This document shows positions 18,259 through 27,275 of a DNA stretch of 44,914 bases, piece by piece. The translations under genes and the position numbers were made by a program. The stretch covers positions 1 to 44,914 of the forward strand of contig JBGVTE010000030.1 in the NCBI GenBank assembly GCA_041862375.1, read 5' to 3'. The notes beneath the pieces were generated by a model. That model had not been told where the DNA came from. It worked only from the letters and a program-made list of their open reading frames with translations, and did not search any database. The stretch comes from WVZL01 sp041862375 (GTDB lineage: Bacteria > Acidobacteriota > Aminicenantia > Aminicenantales > Aminicenantaceae). How positions within the stretch are numbered: position 1 is the first letter of the stretch; every line of letters starts with the position of its first letter.

Positions 18259-19728
18259 TTACTGCTTCAATTCTGGCAAAGAGGAAATGCCATATTTCTT
18301 AGCGTCGGAGAGCATTATCTTCTGAAGCTCTTTGGTAACATCATCGGGTAGTATAGTAGGCGGATTTTTCTGGAGAAGTTCATCTATTTCCTCTGAGGCC
18401 CTGTCAGAAATCGATTTTTTACCTAGGGAGACCCAGTAATCATACGTATCACGATCAATCAATTTAGGAAACGTATGCTCCTTCCTGTACCACTTTCTCG
18501 TATGAGCCATAGACAAGAAATGTGTTTCTGATGTAAATCCCTCGAATAAATTCTGGGCCAGAGGCTCTTCTCGTTGAGAAATTCCTTCTATCAAGCGATA
18601 GGCCATCCCACAGATTTCATTATCAATAGCAAGCTTTTCCAAGCTCTGGCAGCTTTCAAAATTCATCATTCCCGGACCTGAGATGATGTTAACACCTGCA
18701 AGGGCAGCCAAAATTGTCCCAATTCCTGTTTCAAACCCTGCTTGAGAATCTATTATCTTTGAATCGCTCAATCCCATGTACGCATGAGTGGGAAGATTTA
18801 AGCGTTTTCCAATCTGAGTGTAAGCGGAATCAATCATCATCGTTTCTATTGCTCCCATTGGAGTAGTTCCCTTTCTCATATCAAAGCTCGATGGAGAGCC
18901 TCCAAAAATTACGGGAGTTCCTTTTTCTGCCAGCTGGCATATAACTATACCAGATAGATTCTCGGCTACATGCTGAACAAGAGTACCTTCTATGGTAATA
19001 GGCGATGTAGCGCCAGTCATCCCCATTGAGACTAATTCTGAGGGGATTCCAGCGCGAGCGCAATCAATCAAACTTTGAGTTGTGAGATTGCTCCATTTTA
19101 GGGGAGGGGAGGGGCAGGCATCAAAAATAGCCAGAGGCTTTTCAGCTAATTTTTTTCTGCTTCCTCTTACTGCAGCGAGCATATCAAACATCGGCTTGAA
19201 ACCCTCAACTCGGAATGTTCCTGTCACTACTGGCTTGGATGAATACTGAAGCCCGAGATATAAACGGTAGCTGTCAGAAACCATCTCTGGAACATCACTG
19301 CTGACAAGTCCGGTACTCTGGAAATGAATATGCTCTAAACAATCTGTAAGGCAATAAAATTTGACCAGGTCTATAGTTACTGCCTTTCGTTCTTCAGATG
19401 TCTTGTGGTCAAAAATTGTAATAGCCGCTGAACCAGGATTGAAGTGAACACAATTCTCCCCAACTGTGTAGTCTTTTATACATTCCCGATCAAACATTTT
19501 GAGTGAAGATGGAGTTGATGAAAGGCAGTCTTCCACGAGTTGAGAAGTTATGTGAACCCTTTGACTGGATTGGTCTACTCTCATCCCTGCTTCTCTCAAG
19601 AGTTCGAGTGCCTCTTTGTTTTCAACAAAGACACCTTCCCTCTCAAGAATAACAAAGGCTTCATCAATGATTTTTTCGATGAATTCTTTACTGAGAAGTT
19701 TTATGCTAGGTCTTACGGATTGAATCAT
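18259..19728 (-). CDS. Non-pyrrolysine MttB-family corrinoid methyltransferase
   Basis: This 489-residue protein belongs to the trimethylamine methyltransferase (MttB) superfamily. Such enzymes move a methyl group from a quaternary or tertiary amine to a cognate corrinoid protein. Family features include a helical N-terminus, CPSPPLKW, GMTGATSPITIEGTLVQHVAENL and GTTPMGAIE, with INIISGPGM-like glycine-rich turns towards the C-terminus. The frame is continuous with no in-frame TAG, so it is the non-pyrrolysine type. Characterised members of that type (MtgB, MtpB, MtcB) demethylate glycine betaine, proline betaine or carnitine. The start was set at ATG 19728, preceded by AAGGAAA and 17 bases after the corrinoid-protein stop. 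The substrate is not assignable from sequence. Confidence 0.88.
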   Translation of the reverse strand: MIQSVRPSIKLLSKEFIEKIIDEAFVILEREGVFVENKEALELLREAGMRVDQSSQRVHITSQLVEDCLSSTPSSLKMFDRECIKDYTVGENCVHFNPGSAAITIFDHKTSEERKAVTIDLVKFYCLTDCLEHIHFQSTGLVSSDVPEMVSDSYRLYLGLQYSSKPVVTGTFRVEGFKPMFDMLAAVRGSRKKLAEKPLAIFDACPSPPLKWSNLTTQSLIDCARAGIPSELVSMGMTGATSPITIEGTLVQHVAENLSGIVICQLAEKGTPVIFGGSPSSFDMRKGTTPMGAIETMMIDSAYTQIGKRLNLPTHAYMGLSDSKIIDSQAGFETGIGTILAALAGVNIISGPGMMNFESCQSLEKLAIDNEICGMAYRLIEGISQREEPLAQNLFEGFTSETHFLSMAHTRKWYRKEHTFPKLIDRDTYDYWVSLGKKSISDRASEEIDELLQKNPPTILPDDVTKELQKIMLSDAKKYGISSLPELKQ

Positions 19729-19745
19729 TGTTTTTTCCTTGATTT

Positions 19746-20399
19746 TTATTTCCCCATGAGATTTTTTGCCACTTTTACAGCAATCATGGCATTCTCGCCG
19801 TACCCATCTGCTCCGATATCGTCTGCCCATTTCTGGGTTACAGGAGCACCTCCAACGAGTACTTTAAACTGTCCTGATAAATTCCTCTCATTTAAAGTCT
19901 CTATGACCTTTTTCTGACCGATCATGGTTGTCGTTAAAAGGGCAGAAAGGCAGATAAGGTCTGCTTCCTCTGATTCTGCTATTTTTATAAATTTTTCTAA
20001 TTTAACATCTGCTCCGAGGTCTATAACATCAAATCCATTTGCTGATAGTATTGAAGCTACAAGGTTTTTTCCTATGTCATGAATATCTCCTTCTACTGTA
20101 CCGATGATTACTTTACCTAAAGAAGCTAGTTTGATATTTGTCTTTTCAAGTTCAGGCTGAAGAATGGCCATTACGGCCTTCATACATTCTGCACTGGTAA
20201 TAAGCTCTGGCAAAAAATACTCTCCTTTTTCCCATAAAACGCCAACCTTTTGAATCCCTGGCACATAGCCCTTTTCGATTACTTTGTTGAGATCCATGTT
20301 TGCTTCTAGTGCTTTTCTTGCCAGTGTTTCTGCTTCGTCTCTGTTTCCCTCGACTATAGATTTCTCAATCTTTAACAAAAATTCTTCATTATTCATCAT
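19746..20399 (-). CDS. Methyltransferase cognate corrinoid protein (MttC/MtbC-like)
   Basis: The protein is 217 residues. A helical cap (about 1-90) is followed by the B12-binding Rossmann domain with DIHDIG (D105, H107, G110), the DxHxxG motif whose His ligates cobalt. It ends with VGGAPVTQKWADDIGADGYGENA, typical of methyltransferase corrinoid proteins. It carries the methyl group from the MttB-family enzyme encoded just downstream to a second methyltransferase, which is not in the window. AAAGGAAA lies upstream of the ATGATG start; either ATG could be used. Confidence 0.93.
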   Translation of the reverse strand: MMNNEEFLLKIEKSIVEGNRDEAETLARKALEANMDLNKVIEKGYVPGIQKVGVLWEKGEYFLPELITSAECMKAVMAILQPELEKTNIKLASLGKVIIGTVEGDIHDIGKNLVASILSANGFDVIDLGADVKLEKFIKIAESEEADLICLSALLTTTMIGQKKVIETLNERNLSGQFKVLVGGAPVTQKWADDIGADGYGENAMIAVKVAKNLMGK

Positions 20400-20557
20400 G
20401 TTTCCTTTCTAGAATAATAGTCAATTGTTTCATCGGGTAATCATTTCAAAAAATTTCTGATTTTTAAATATTCTTTTCTTTAGATTTTTATATATAGATG
20501 GCCTCAGAAAAGAATTTCTTCGGATTAGAAAAGGAATTATTACACAGGAAAAATACG

Positions 20558-21088
20558 ATGTCAAAAGTTCAATAGCAATGTATTAATCTTTCTTTCCGTA
20601 TTGCTTTACTCGGCGGCGTAATATGGTACCTCTTCTTCTCTAAGAACGCTCCGTTTAAAAAGAAAGATACAACAACAACTTATACGTATAGAAGTACTTG
20701 TTTTACAACAAAATGGAGTTTTCAAGTTATATCGACATGGTCTGGTTCAATTGGAAACGTGAGTCTGACGCCTGATGCAGCACCCAGTCCTAATGAGAAT
20801 AACAATTGGGATGATTCAGAAACGTACACTCTCTCAGCTTCAGGTGGTGGTACCCTCTTAAGCATTGAGCTCACAATGAGTATAACTGTTGGAGGTGGAG
20901 ACGGAGCAACGCGTACAGATATTGTTTGGGTAGATGATGTTGAGAAACTTCGTGAAACTACCACCTTCAATCAATCATGCAGTGCTAATGAAAAGGTAGA
21001 TTACGAAGTCATCTATACGAGAAATAGCACAGGAACCTTCACAGTAAGGCATAAGGTTAATTTATCAGGGGGGAGTACTGCACGATAA
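20558..21088 (+). CDS. Hypothetical membrane-anchored protein with in-frame amber codon
   Basis: An ATG at 20558 is preceded by ACAGGAAA at proper spacing. The frame reads MSKVQ, then TAG (20573-20575), and then stays open to 21088. After the TAG comes a hydrophobic segment (FRIALLGGVIWYLFF), a Lys/Thr-rich stretch and a Gly/Ser/Thr-rich beta-like region. The whole would be about 176 codons: an N-terminal membrane segment plus an extracytoplasmic domain. No other good start or ribosome-binding site precedes the hydrophobic segment; a GTG at 20759 would omit it. Explanations are a nonsense mutation (CAG to TAG), amber readthrough or pyrrolysine insertion, or an unusual start. No family is recognised. 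It is on the opposite strand to its neighbours. Confidence 0.5.
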
Positions 21089-21123
21089 TTCTGAGATATT
21101 AGAGAACCTGAGATAAAACTAGA

Positions 21124-22008
21124 TCAGAGATTATTTATTAGTTTGAACATCTTCTCTATGTATGAGGGATCTGTACCGCAACACCCTCCGACAAGATTAG
21201 CTCCGTTTTTTATCATTTCAGGAATGTATTTAACATAATCTTCGCTGCTTTGAGAATAAGATACCTTCCCATCAGAAGAAAGGGAAGGTTGTCCAGCGTT
21301 TGCCTGGGCTATAATTGGTAACGCTGTTTCTGCTCTTATAATTTTAACCAAATCAGCCATATCAGCGCTGTTGAGAGTGCAATTTGTTCCTAAAGCAGAA
21401 ATACCTTCAGCCTCTAATTCTTCTACACATTGGGAGACGCTGTTTCCCATGAGAGTGAAAAATCCTCTCGGGTTTCGGTTGAAAGTCATAGTTACAAAAT
21501 GCGGTAGATGAGAAACTTCTTTTGCGGCTTTCAAAGCACAGCGGGCTTCCCTTAAATCATACTGAGTTTCGATTAATAAAAAATCAACTTCTCCCTCAGT
21601 CAGGCCTTTTACCTGCTCAGCGAAAGCGTCCTGAAATTCTTCTTCAGTGAATTCACCCTGCGGTTTAAGAAATTTGCCCGTAGGGCCGATACTTCCTGCC
21701 ACATATTTGCCTTCAGGCTTGACTTCGTTTGCCAAGGTTGCCGCTGCATAATTTAATTCATAGCATTTATGCTCTAAGCTGTAAGAAGAGAGCTTTATTT
21801 TGTTCCCTCCAAAGCTGTTTGTCAGCACCACATCGGAGCCGGCTTCGAAATAACTTTTATGGATCTTTTTGACTATTTTTGGATTCTCTGTGTTCCAAGT
21901 CTCAGGGCAAGCTCCCTGGGGGAGTCCGTGCCTTATAAGCTCTGTTCCCATACCTCCATCAAGAAGAACCACTCTTTCTTTGATTAAATTAAAAATAGAA
22001 GCTGCCAT
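21124..22008 (-). CDS. Homocysteine S-methyltransferase (BHMT/MetH N-terminal-like)
   Basis: This 294-residue (beta/alpha)8 enzyme has the zinc ligands of the homocysteine methyltransferase family: GTNC (C210) and GGCCGT (C276, C277). The N-terminal LLDGGMGTEL is also typical. It makes methionine from homocysteine with a methyl donor, which in stand-alone MetH-like versions is often a methyl-corrinoid protein. The start is ATG 22008, 4 bases after AGGAGGAG; a GTG at 22023 lies within that site. It directly follows the RACo-like gene in the CoFeSP operon, which suggests the methyl donor is a corrinoid protein. Confidence 0.9.
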   Translation of the reverse strand: MAASIFNLIKERVVLLDGGMGTELIRHGLPQGACPETWNTENPKIVKKIHKSYFEAGSDVVLTNSFGGNKIKLSSYSLEHKCYELNYAAATLANEVKPEGKYVAGSIGPTGKFLKPQGEFTEEEFQDAFAEQVKGLTEGEVDFLLIETQYDLREARCALKAAKEVSHLPHFVTMTFNRNPRGFFTLMGNSVSQCVEELEAEGISALGTNCTLNSADMADLVKIIRAETALPIIAQANAGQPSLSSDGKVSYSQSSEDYVKYIPEMIKNGANLVGGCCGTDPSYIEKMFKLINNL

Positions 22009-22022
22009 TTTTCTCCTCCTCA

Positions 22023-23951
22023 CTATGAAGCAAATAACTGTTTAACCGATGGAAACAATTCCATGTCTGTATGCGGTAAAAATAGAGCTCCAGTAAATTC
22101 ACTCATGTAGCTCGGTTCAGTGTTGAGCTCTATATAGGTCATTTTTTCAGAAGTTTCGTTAACAAGAGTTCTATTTTTATCAGAAAGTAGAATAAGGTAA
22201 GCTCCGAGAAGAGAACTATTTCCAAGATAATGAAATTTGCTCCGTTCTAAATCAGGTAAAAGACCGATGCGGACTGCATTCTCGATGTTTAAATTTTGGC
22301 CAAAGCTTCCTCCTATGTAGAGAGCATCGATTTTATCGAATGCAAGGCCGATGTTCTTCAATAGCAGTGAACAGGCGGAAAAGACCGCTCCTTTTGTCCT
22401 GATAAGGTTGGCAATATCATTCTCTGTGATTATCAGATCTCTCTCCCAGAAGCAGTTTTGACTCTGTTCTAAGAGAAATCCTAAGCCGGTTTCATCTTCC
22501 ACGATTCTTCCCTTGGCTTTTTCCAGAATAAGTTTTCCCTGACGGTCAATATAACCATGGACGAACAATTCTGCCAGAAGATCAATGAGACCAGAGCCAC
22601 ACAAGCCTTTGGGTCTGTAACCGTTAATTACTCTGTACTCCAAATTTCCTTCTTCCTTAATCTTTATTTGCTCGATTGCACCTTCTGTTGCAGGCATGCC
22701 GCATTTTATTCCGCTTCCTTCGAAAGCGGGGCCAGCAGAACAGGCACAGGTCATGAGCCAATCTCTGTTCCCCACAACCAACTCGCCATTGGTGCCTATA
22801 TCAATAAATAGAGAAATCCTCTCAGAATCACTTAAAATAGGGGTGCAGAGCAATCCTGCGGTAATATCACCTCCAACATAGCTGCCTACTGAGGGAGCAC
22901 AATGAATTCGTCCTTCATTATTTATTTTTAAACCTAGATCGCGGGACAGAATGAAAGGAGCTTGATTCAGAGTAGGTACATAGGGTTCTTCCCGAATATG
23001 GCGAGGCTCGAGATTCAGAAAGAGATGAATCATTGTAGTATTTCCCGATACAGAAGCATAATAAATGTCTGATAATGATACTTGAGGAGATTCTGTAACC
23101 TTTTTTACAAGATTGTTAATAGTCATTATAATGAGAGTGTGAAGTTCCTGGAGCCCCCCTGGCCTCTGTGTGTAATTAATCCTCGAAATAATATCTTCCC
23201 CACATTTTATCTGTTGATTATAATTCGAGGCAGTATTTAATATTTTCCCGTTAGATAAATCCACCAGATGTACGGCAACAGAAGTTGTTCCAATATCGCA
23301 GGCAAGCCCATAAGTATTTTTTTTCCCTGTTTTCGGCTCAACATCGATTATTGTCCAGGTTCCCGCTGATTTGAATAAGATAACTGAGATTTTTCCTGTA
23401 TTTTTTCTTACTTCGTAAGCCATCCTTTTTAATACTGAATATTCACAATGAATAAAATCTACCCCAAGGTTCCTTTGAAGCTCGCGTTGTATTCTCTTCA
23501 GATCGCTGTAATTATCATCCAATGAAGGGGAGGGAAGCTGGAGATCAATTTTCTTTACGAGAGGCTTTACCTCATAAATACCAGAAATATCTTTTTTGTG
23601 ATCATCAAAAAATTGAGAATCAAAAACATTAGATATTGAAAGCTGATGGAATTGTGGTAATTGGACAGTGCAATTATCTATTATCTCTGTAAGGCAGGCA
23701 AGGGCATATCCTTTATCAGCAAGCCGTTCTGCTAAAGCTGCTGACTTTTTACTCTTGTACTTTCCAGACAAGACTTGTACTACACACTCGCCACATGTAC
23801 CTTTGCCACCGCAGGTGGTTTTTAAAGGAATTTGAGCATTTTTGATCGCATTTAAAATGCTTGTTCCTGGTGCAACAGATATTTTGATTTCAAAAGGAAA
23901 AAATTCTATCTCAAAATTATCCTTTTTATCCTGCGAGCTAGTGCGATGCAT
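22023..23951 (-). CDS. Reductive activator of corrinoid protein (RACo-like)
   Basis: This 642-residue protein has an N-terminal plant-type [2Fe-2S] domain with C47, C53, C56 and C86 (CGGKGTCGEC...ACL). A linker and a large ASKHA-type ATPase domain follow (GLACDIGTTSVAVHLVDL, SGNTTMIHL, FIDIGTNGEL, CSAGPAFEGSGI, YIGGSFG). RACo uses ATP to return inactive Co(II) corrinoid to Co(I), keeping CoFeSP or other corrinoid proteins active. It begins 10 bases after acsC and its stop adjoins the homocysteine methyltransferase start region. One operon therefore probably serves CoFeSP and methionine formation. Confidence 0.93.
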   Translation of the reverse strand: MHRTSSQDKKDNFEIEFFPFEIKISVAPGTSILNAIKNAQIPLKTTCGGKGTCGECVVQVLSGKYKSKKSAALAERLADKGYALACLTEIIDNCTVQLPQFHQLSISNVFDSQFFDDHKKDISGIYEVKPLVKKIDLQLPSPSLDDNYSDLKRIQRELQRNLGVDFIHCEYSVLKRMAYEVRKNTGKISVILFKSAGTWTIIDVEPKTGKKNTYGLACDIGTTSVAVHLVDLSNGKILNTASNYNQQIKCGEDIISRINYTQRPGGLQELHTLIIMTINNLVKKVTESPQVSLSDIYYASVSGNTTMIHLFLNLEPRHIREEPYVPTLNQAPFILSRDLGLKINNEGRIHCAPSVGSYVGGDITAGLLCTPILSDSERISLFIDIGTNGELVVGNRDWLMTCACSAGPAFEGSGIKCGMPATEGAIEQIKIKEEGNLEYRVINGYRPKGLCGSGLIDLLAELFVHGYIDRQGKLILEKAKGRIVEDETGLGFLLEQSQNCFWERDLIITENDIANLIRTKGAVFSACSLLLKNIGLAFDKIDALYIGGSFGQNLNIENAVRIGLLPDLERSKFHYLGNSSLLGAYLILLSDKNRTLVNETSEKMTYIELNTEPSYMSEFTGALFLPHTDMELFPSVKQLFAS

Positions 23952-23961
23952 TTTTCTAAAT

Positions 23962-25299
23962 TTATGTTATTCTGACACTCTTTATAAATGCTGGAATATC
24001 GGATGCTTCCTGGCAGCCTACGATAACTTCCCAGCCAGGTAACTTCTCCTCTAAGTCTCCGCTAATCTGGGCTACCAGCCCTGGAATCACGATTTTTCGT
24101 GTTCTGACGTTCTGTTCTAAATTAATTTCTTTGATGAATTTTGCTATTGTTTCACCGGTAAACTTACCAGCCGCCCAGGCTGTGAGCACTGATTGGCCCT
24201 CTGCATCGGCAATTATAAGATGGGCTGATATGCCTGAATTTTCAATCTCACCTGAAACCATGAAATAGGTGAGAGAAAAATTTGTAGTAACAAAAACAGG
24301 GGAATCAGGAGTTGGCTCTCCTATTTGATATACTTTAGGATCAACTTGAATAGGCTTTTGGGGATCAGTATAGATGTTTTGACGGAGGGTAAACAGGGCA
24401 TACAGCATAGCTTTATCATACTTGGGCAAGACAATAATTGAAGAGTATTTGCAAAGATTTAAAGAGGCTTTTGCCAGTAAGTCATATGAATCCTCAGCCT
24501 GAATAAAGGTAAATAATGGAAAACCAAATGGCTTAAAATATTTTTTAAGAGCACTGCGCCGTAAAATTGTACTGTTCTGTAGTTGATAACCTAGATTCTG
24601 AGAATTCATATTTAAGATTATATTATTCAAACCAGAAGACTTTGCATACTCGGATTGGCTCTGCAAATCCTCAAAAGAATCAGCTGTTATTATAAGACTG
24701 GAATCAGACGTTTTCGCCAATTTAACATATTCATCAGTTAGCTTTTCCCGTAAAAAAATTGCAGGCCGATCATCTTTGAGGACTTCAAGACTTATTTTCA
24801 AATTCTCTGTGTCTGAACAGTCCAGGATTATTCCTTTTGTTGAATTTTGTTTTGTGATATTCACAGTCTTGAGGAAGCTGTCTCTATCAGCAGAATCTTG
24901 GGATATAAAGAACAGGTCAGCATTCAGTTCTTCGCCAACTCGCTCTGCTTTGTAGCTTTCTACGTTTTCTATTTCCTTAAGGAGTTTTTTTTCCTCCTTT
25001 GAGCATAGAAGTTGGATAGCAATTCCTGTTGGGTGGAAGAATGTTTTCTCATGGCGAAACATGACTGTTTCATTCCCTATTTCTAAAGACGGTGGGCCTC
25101 CTATTTTCACTAATCTGATCGGGGGCTCGCTCGCAGCACCCAGTGTGGCTTTAGCTTTTTCAGAAGCATGGGGACATTCACTTAATTCAGCCTTTTTCTG
25201 GGCAAGCTTCAGGGCAAAAGCCATACAGGTTGGAACTCCACAGTCTCCGCAGTTAGTTTTAGGCAGTAACTTAAATATATCTAAACCAGACAACGCCAT
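23962..25299 (-). CDS. acsC: CODH/ACS corrinoid iron-sulfur protein, large (gamma) subunit
   Basis: The protein is 445 residues. The N-terminal [4Fe-4S] motif has C17, C20, C25 and C42 (CGDCGVPTC then ECPH), the same spacing as in Moorella AcsC. A TIM-barrel and a C-terminal cobamide-binding domain follow. With AcsD it forms CoFeSP, which carries the methyl group to acetyl-CoA synthase. The start was set at ATG 25299, with AAGGAAG upstream; it begins one base after the acsD stop. Confidence 0.96.
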   Translation of the reverse strand: MALSGLDIFKLLPKTNCGDCGVPTCMAFALKLAQKKAELSECPHASEKAKATLGAASEPPIRLVKIGGPPSLEIGNETVMFRHEKTFFHPTGIAIQLLCSKEEKKLLKEIENVESYKAERVGEELNADLFFISQDSADRDSFLKTVNITKQNSTKGIILDCSDTENLKISLEVLKDDRPAIFLREKLTDEYVKLAKTSDSSLIITADSFEDLQSQSEYAKSSGLNNIILNMNSQNLGYQLQNSTILRRSALKKYFKPFGFPLFTFIQAEDSYDLLAKASLNLCKYSSIIVLPKYDKAMLYALFTLRQNIYTDPQKPIQVDPKVYQIGEPTPDSPVFVTTNFSLTYFMVSGEIENSGISAHLIIADAEGQSVLTAWAAGKFTGETIAKFIKEINLEQNVRTRKIVIPGLVAQISGDLEEKLPGWEVIVGCQEASDIPAFIKSVRIT

Positions 25300-25300
25300 T

Positions 25301-26278
25301 TCAGCTTCCTTTTTTCGAGTTAAAAATCTCACTAATCTTATTTTTTACAACTTCCACTGCTTTTGGATGATAGATGATCAATAATTCAGCTCCAGATGCT
25401 AGCAAGCTCATCGCAGTGGCAATTTCCCAGTAAGCGCACCGCAGCTCTTGATCGCCCCAATCAGGATTATCCTCTATTGATGCTCTGGCTTCTTTCACCA
25501 CGGCGCTTTCATAGCCAGGATTTATGAGCATGGGAAAAGCAAGCATTTTATCTCCAGCCAGGCCGTCATTGCGAATTCTCTCCATGATTGAGTATGTGTA
25601 TTCTAATCCATATCCAAGTGTACTTGTTAGAGGATCCATAACAATTCTTTCAGCTGGGAAACTCATATCTGTTAGGAGAATATTCAATTGCTTGCCCAGA
25701 TTAACATCTATAGGTGATTGAGCTACGATTGTGTGATTGTAAGCGATACAAGAGGCTGCGATCGTCTTATAGTTATCAGTTTCTACGTAGTTAATTAAAC
25801 AGTTTTCTCCTGCCGTTATTTCACACACTTTTTTTATGACTTCGTTAATTTTTTCAAAATGGCTGTGTCCTGTAATGATAACAGGAACCTTTACACTTTC
25901 GAGAATTTGTCTTACTATGCCTGCTGCTTCATCAGCACTTTTGTTTCCCTTTTCAGGATGAGTTCCTTCAAGACGTACACTGATTAGCTCTGCTCCGTAC
26001 TGTTCAACGCATTTTTTGGCCATATCTGCGGGCTTTTCAATAACATCACGATAATACTCCATCAGGGAATGAGGGTATTTATTCGGAACCTTATCAAAAA
26101 CCTCCATGGCTACTCTAGGTGGATGAGGATGCTTCCCTTCAAAGAAATGGAAGGGCGGAGAAGTACTTCCTCCAATAGTTATGGTATGGGAACGAGTTCC
26201 TCCCTCCTCGGGAGTGGCTCCAATTGTAACTTCAATGATTTTCCCAGAATAATTTTCTTTAGGTGTTTCAAAATCCAT
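25301..26278 (-). CDS. acsD: CODH/ACS corrinoid iron-sulfur protein, small (delta) subunit
   Basis: The 325-residue TIM-barrel subunit of CoFeSP. Recognisable parts are the N-terminal GGTRSHTITIGG, HPHPPRVAMEVFD, EGTHPEKG, VPVIITGHSHFEK and DPLTSTLGYGLEYTYS. Its length matches known AcsD (about 320). It heads a four-gene minus-strand set (acsD, acsC, RACo, homocysteine methyltransferase) and is separated from cooC by about 230 bases with a possible promoter. No acsE (methyl-folate to CoFeSP methyltransferase) follows, which is unusual. Confidence 0.96.
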   Translation of the reverse strand: MDFETPKENYSGKIIEVTIGATPEEGGTRSHTITIGGSTSPPFHFFEGKHPHPPRVAMEVFDKVPNKYPHSLMEYYRDVIEKPADMAKKCVEQYGAELISVRLEGTHPEKGNKSADEAAGIVRQILESVKVPVIITGHSHFEKINEVIKKVCEITAGENCLINYVETDNYKTIAASCIAYNHTIVAQSPIDVNLGKQLNILLTDMSFPAERIVMDPLTSTLGYGLEYTYSIMERIRNDGLAGDKMLAFPMLINPGYESAVVKEARASIEDNPDWGDQELRCAYWEIATAMSLLASGAELLIIYHPKAVEVVKNKISEIFNSKKGS

Positions 26279-26456
26279 ATTCCCGACCTTTCTTTCTCGG
26301 CATTCATAATATCTGGAAAAGTTATTATGTTACCTCCTCATTTTTAATTGATTGCCTGGAATTTGTTCAGACTATTTAATCTGCCATTTTTTATGTAAGA
26401 ATGTGCCTTTTCCCAAAGAGCAGGTACAACGGAGAATGTTGTTTGAAATGAAGTTC

Positions 26457-26465
26457 ATTATACCA
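26457..26465 (-). promoter_or_regulatory. Possible extended -10 promoter ahead of acsD
   Basis: On the minus strand, TGGTATAAT fits an extended -10 (TGnTATAAT). No good -35 is present. It lies about 180 bases before the acsD start, leaving a long leader (26279-26450) in which I see no known riboswitch. Confidence 0.4.
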
Positions 26466-26508
26466 TGAATAGTCTCTGAATTATCTAAAACTTTGTAATC
26501 TCTTAGAG

Positions 26509-27261
26509 TTACTGTAATATTTTTTTCATCAATTGTTCTATAGCTTTATAGGCAAGCGAATGTTCGAGGATAGGCCAAATTGGTTTTCCAATCTGGTCCG
26601 TTTTGAGAAGATCGCCATCTTCTGGAATTGAAAATATAAGGTTTAATCCTTCTTCCTTGATACATTCTGTTACTGGTCCAGGAATTGATTCATTAACTCT
26701 GTTCAAAATTAAGTATTTCTCTTTGACTCGTGTCTCTAATTCTTTTATAAGCCTGCTTATCTTTCCAGCAGTATGAATTCCCCTGATAGAGAGATCAGAT
26801 ACTATCAGTAAATAATCTATATTTTGTGTAGTCCGCCTGCTAAGGTGTTCCATACCAGCTTCGTTGTCAATTATCATGTATTCATAATTGTTACTCAATG
26901 TCTTGAGAATATCCCTCAGTAAAGTGTTGGCATAGCAGTAGCACCCTAGTCCTTCGGGACGCCCCATGGCTATGAGGTCAAAGTCAGGTGTTTCCACCAG
27001 GCTGGATTGAATCTTATAATCGAGGAACCGCTGCTTTGTCATTCCCCCCGGGAGATTATGAATCTTGAATTTCATCTCTTCTCTGATAGCTCCTGCAGTA
27101 TTTTTTAAAGGGACACCAAGTAGATCATTCAAATTTACGTTGGAATCAGCGTCTACAGCCAGAATTGATTTTGAGATATTGCGGCTCAGCCAGCGAATTA
27201 TTAGAGAGGTTAGAGTCGTTTTACCTGTCCCGCCTTTCCCTGTAACTGCGAGTGTCTTCAT
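26509..27261 (-). CDS. cooC: CooC/AcsF-type nickel-insertion ATPase
   Basis: This 250-residue MinD/ParA-like P-loop ATPase has the deviant Walker A GKGGTGKTT at the N-terminus and a C-x-C pair, C107 and C109 (GCYCY). In CooC the pair sits at the dimer interface and binds metal. CooC-type proteins help load nickel into CODH; AcsF does a related job for CODH/ACS. The gene lies 14 bases after acsB, so it is translated with the enzyme it presumably matures. Confidence 0.92.
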   Translation of the reverse strand: MKTLAVTGKGGTGKTTLTSLIIRWLSRNISKSILAVDADSNVNLNDLLGVPLKNTAGAIREEMKFKIHNLPGGMTKQRFLDYKIQSSLVETPDFDLIAMGRPEGLGCYCYANTLLRDILKTLSNNYEYMIIDNEAGMEHLSRRTTQNIDYLLIVSDLSIRGIHTAGKISRLIKELETRVKEKYLILNRVNESIPGPVTECIKEEGLNLIFSIPEDGDLLKTDQIGKPIWPILEHSLAYKAIEQLMKKILQ

Positions 27262-27275
27262 TAGAATTTATGAGG

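Noticed and set aside
18259..19728. Pyrrolysine-containing MttB
   Set aside because: The frame is continuous with no in-frame TAG, so it is a non-pyrrolysine family member.
26331..26340. Strong ribosome-binding site (TGAGGAGGTA on the minus strand) suggesting a short leader gene before acsD
   Set aside because: No ATG, GTG or TTG occurs at proper distance, and no frame continues usefully into acsD.
26279..26508. Cobalamin or SAM riboswitch in the acsD leader
   Set aside because: I looked for conserved riboswitch boxes and a strong paired architecture and saw only short weak stems.
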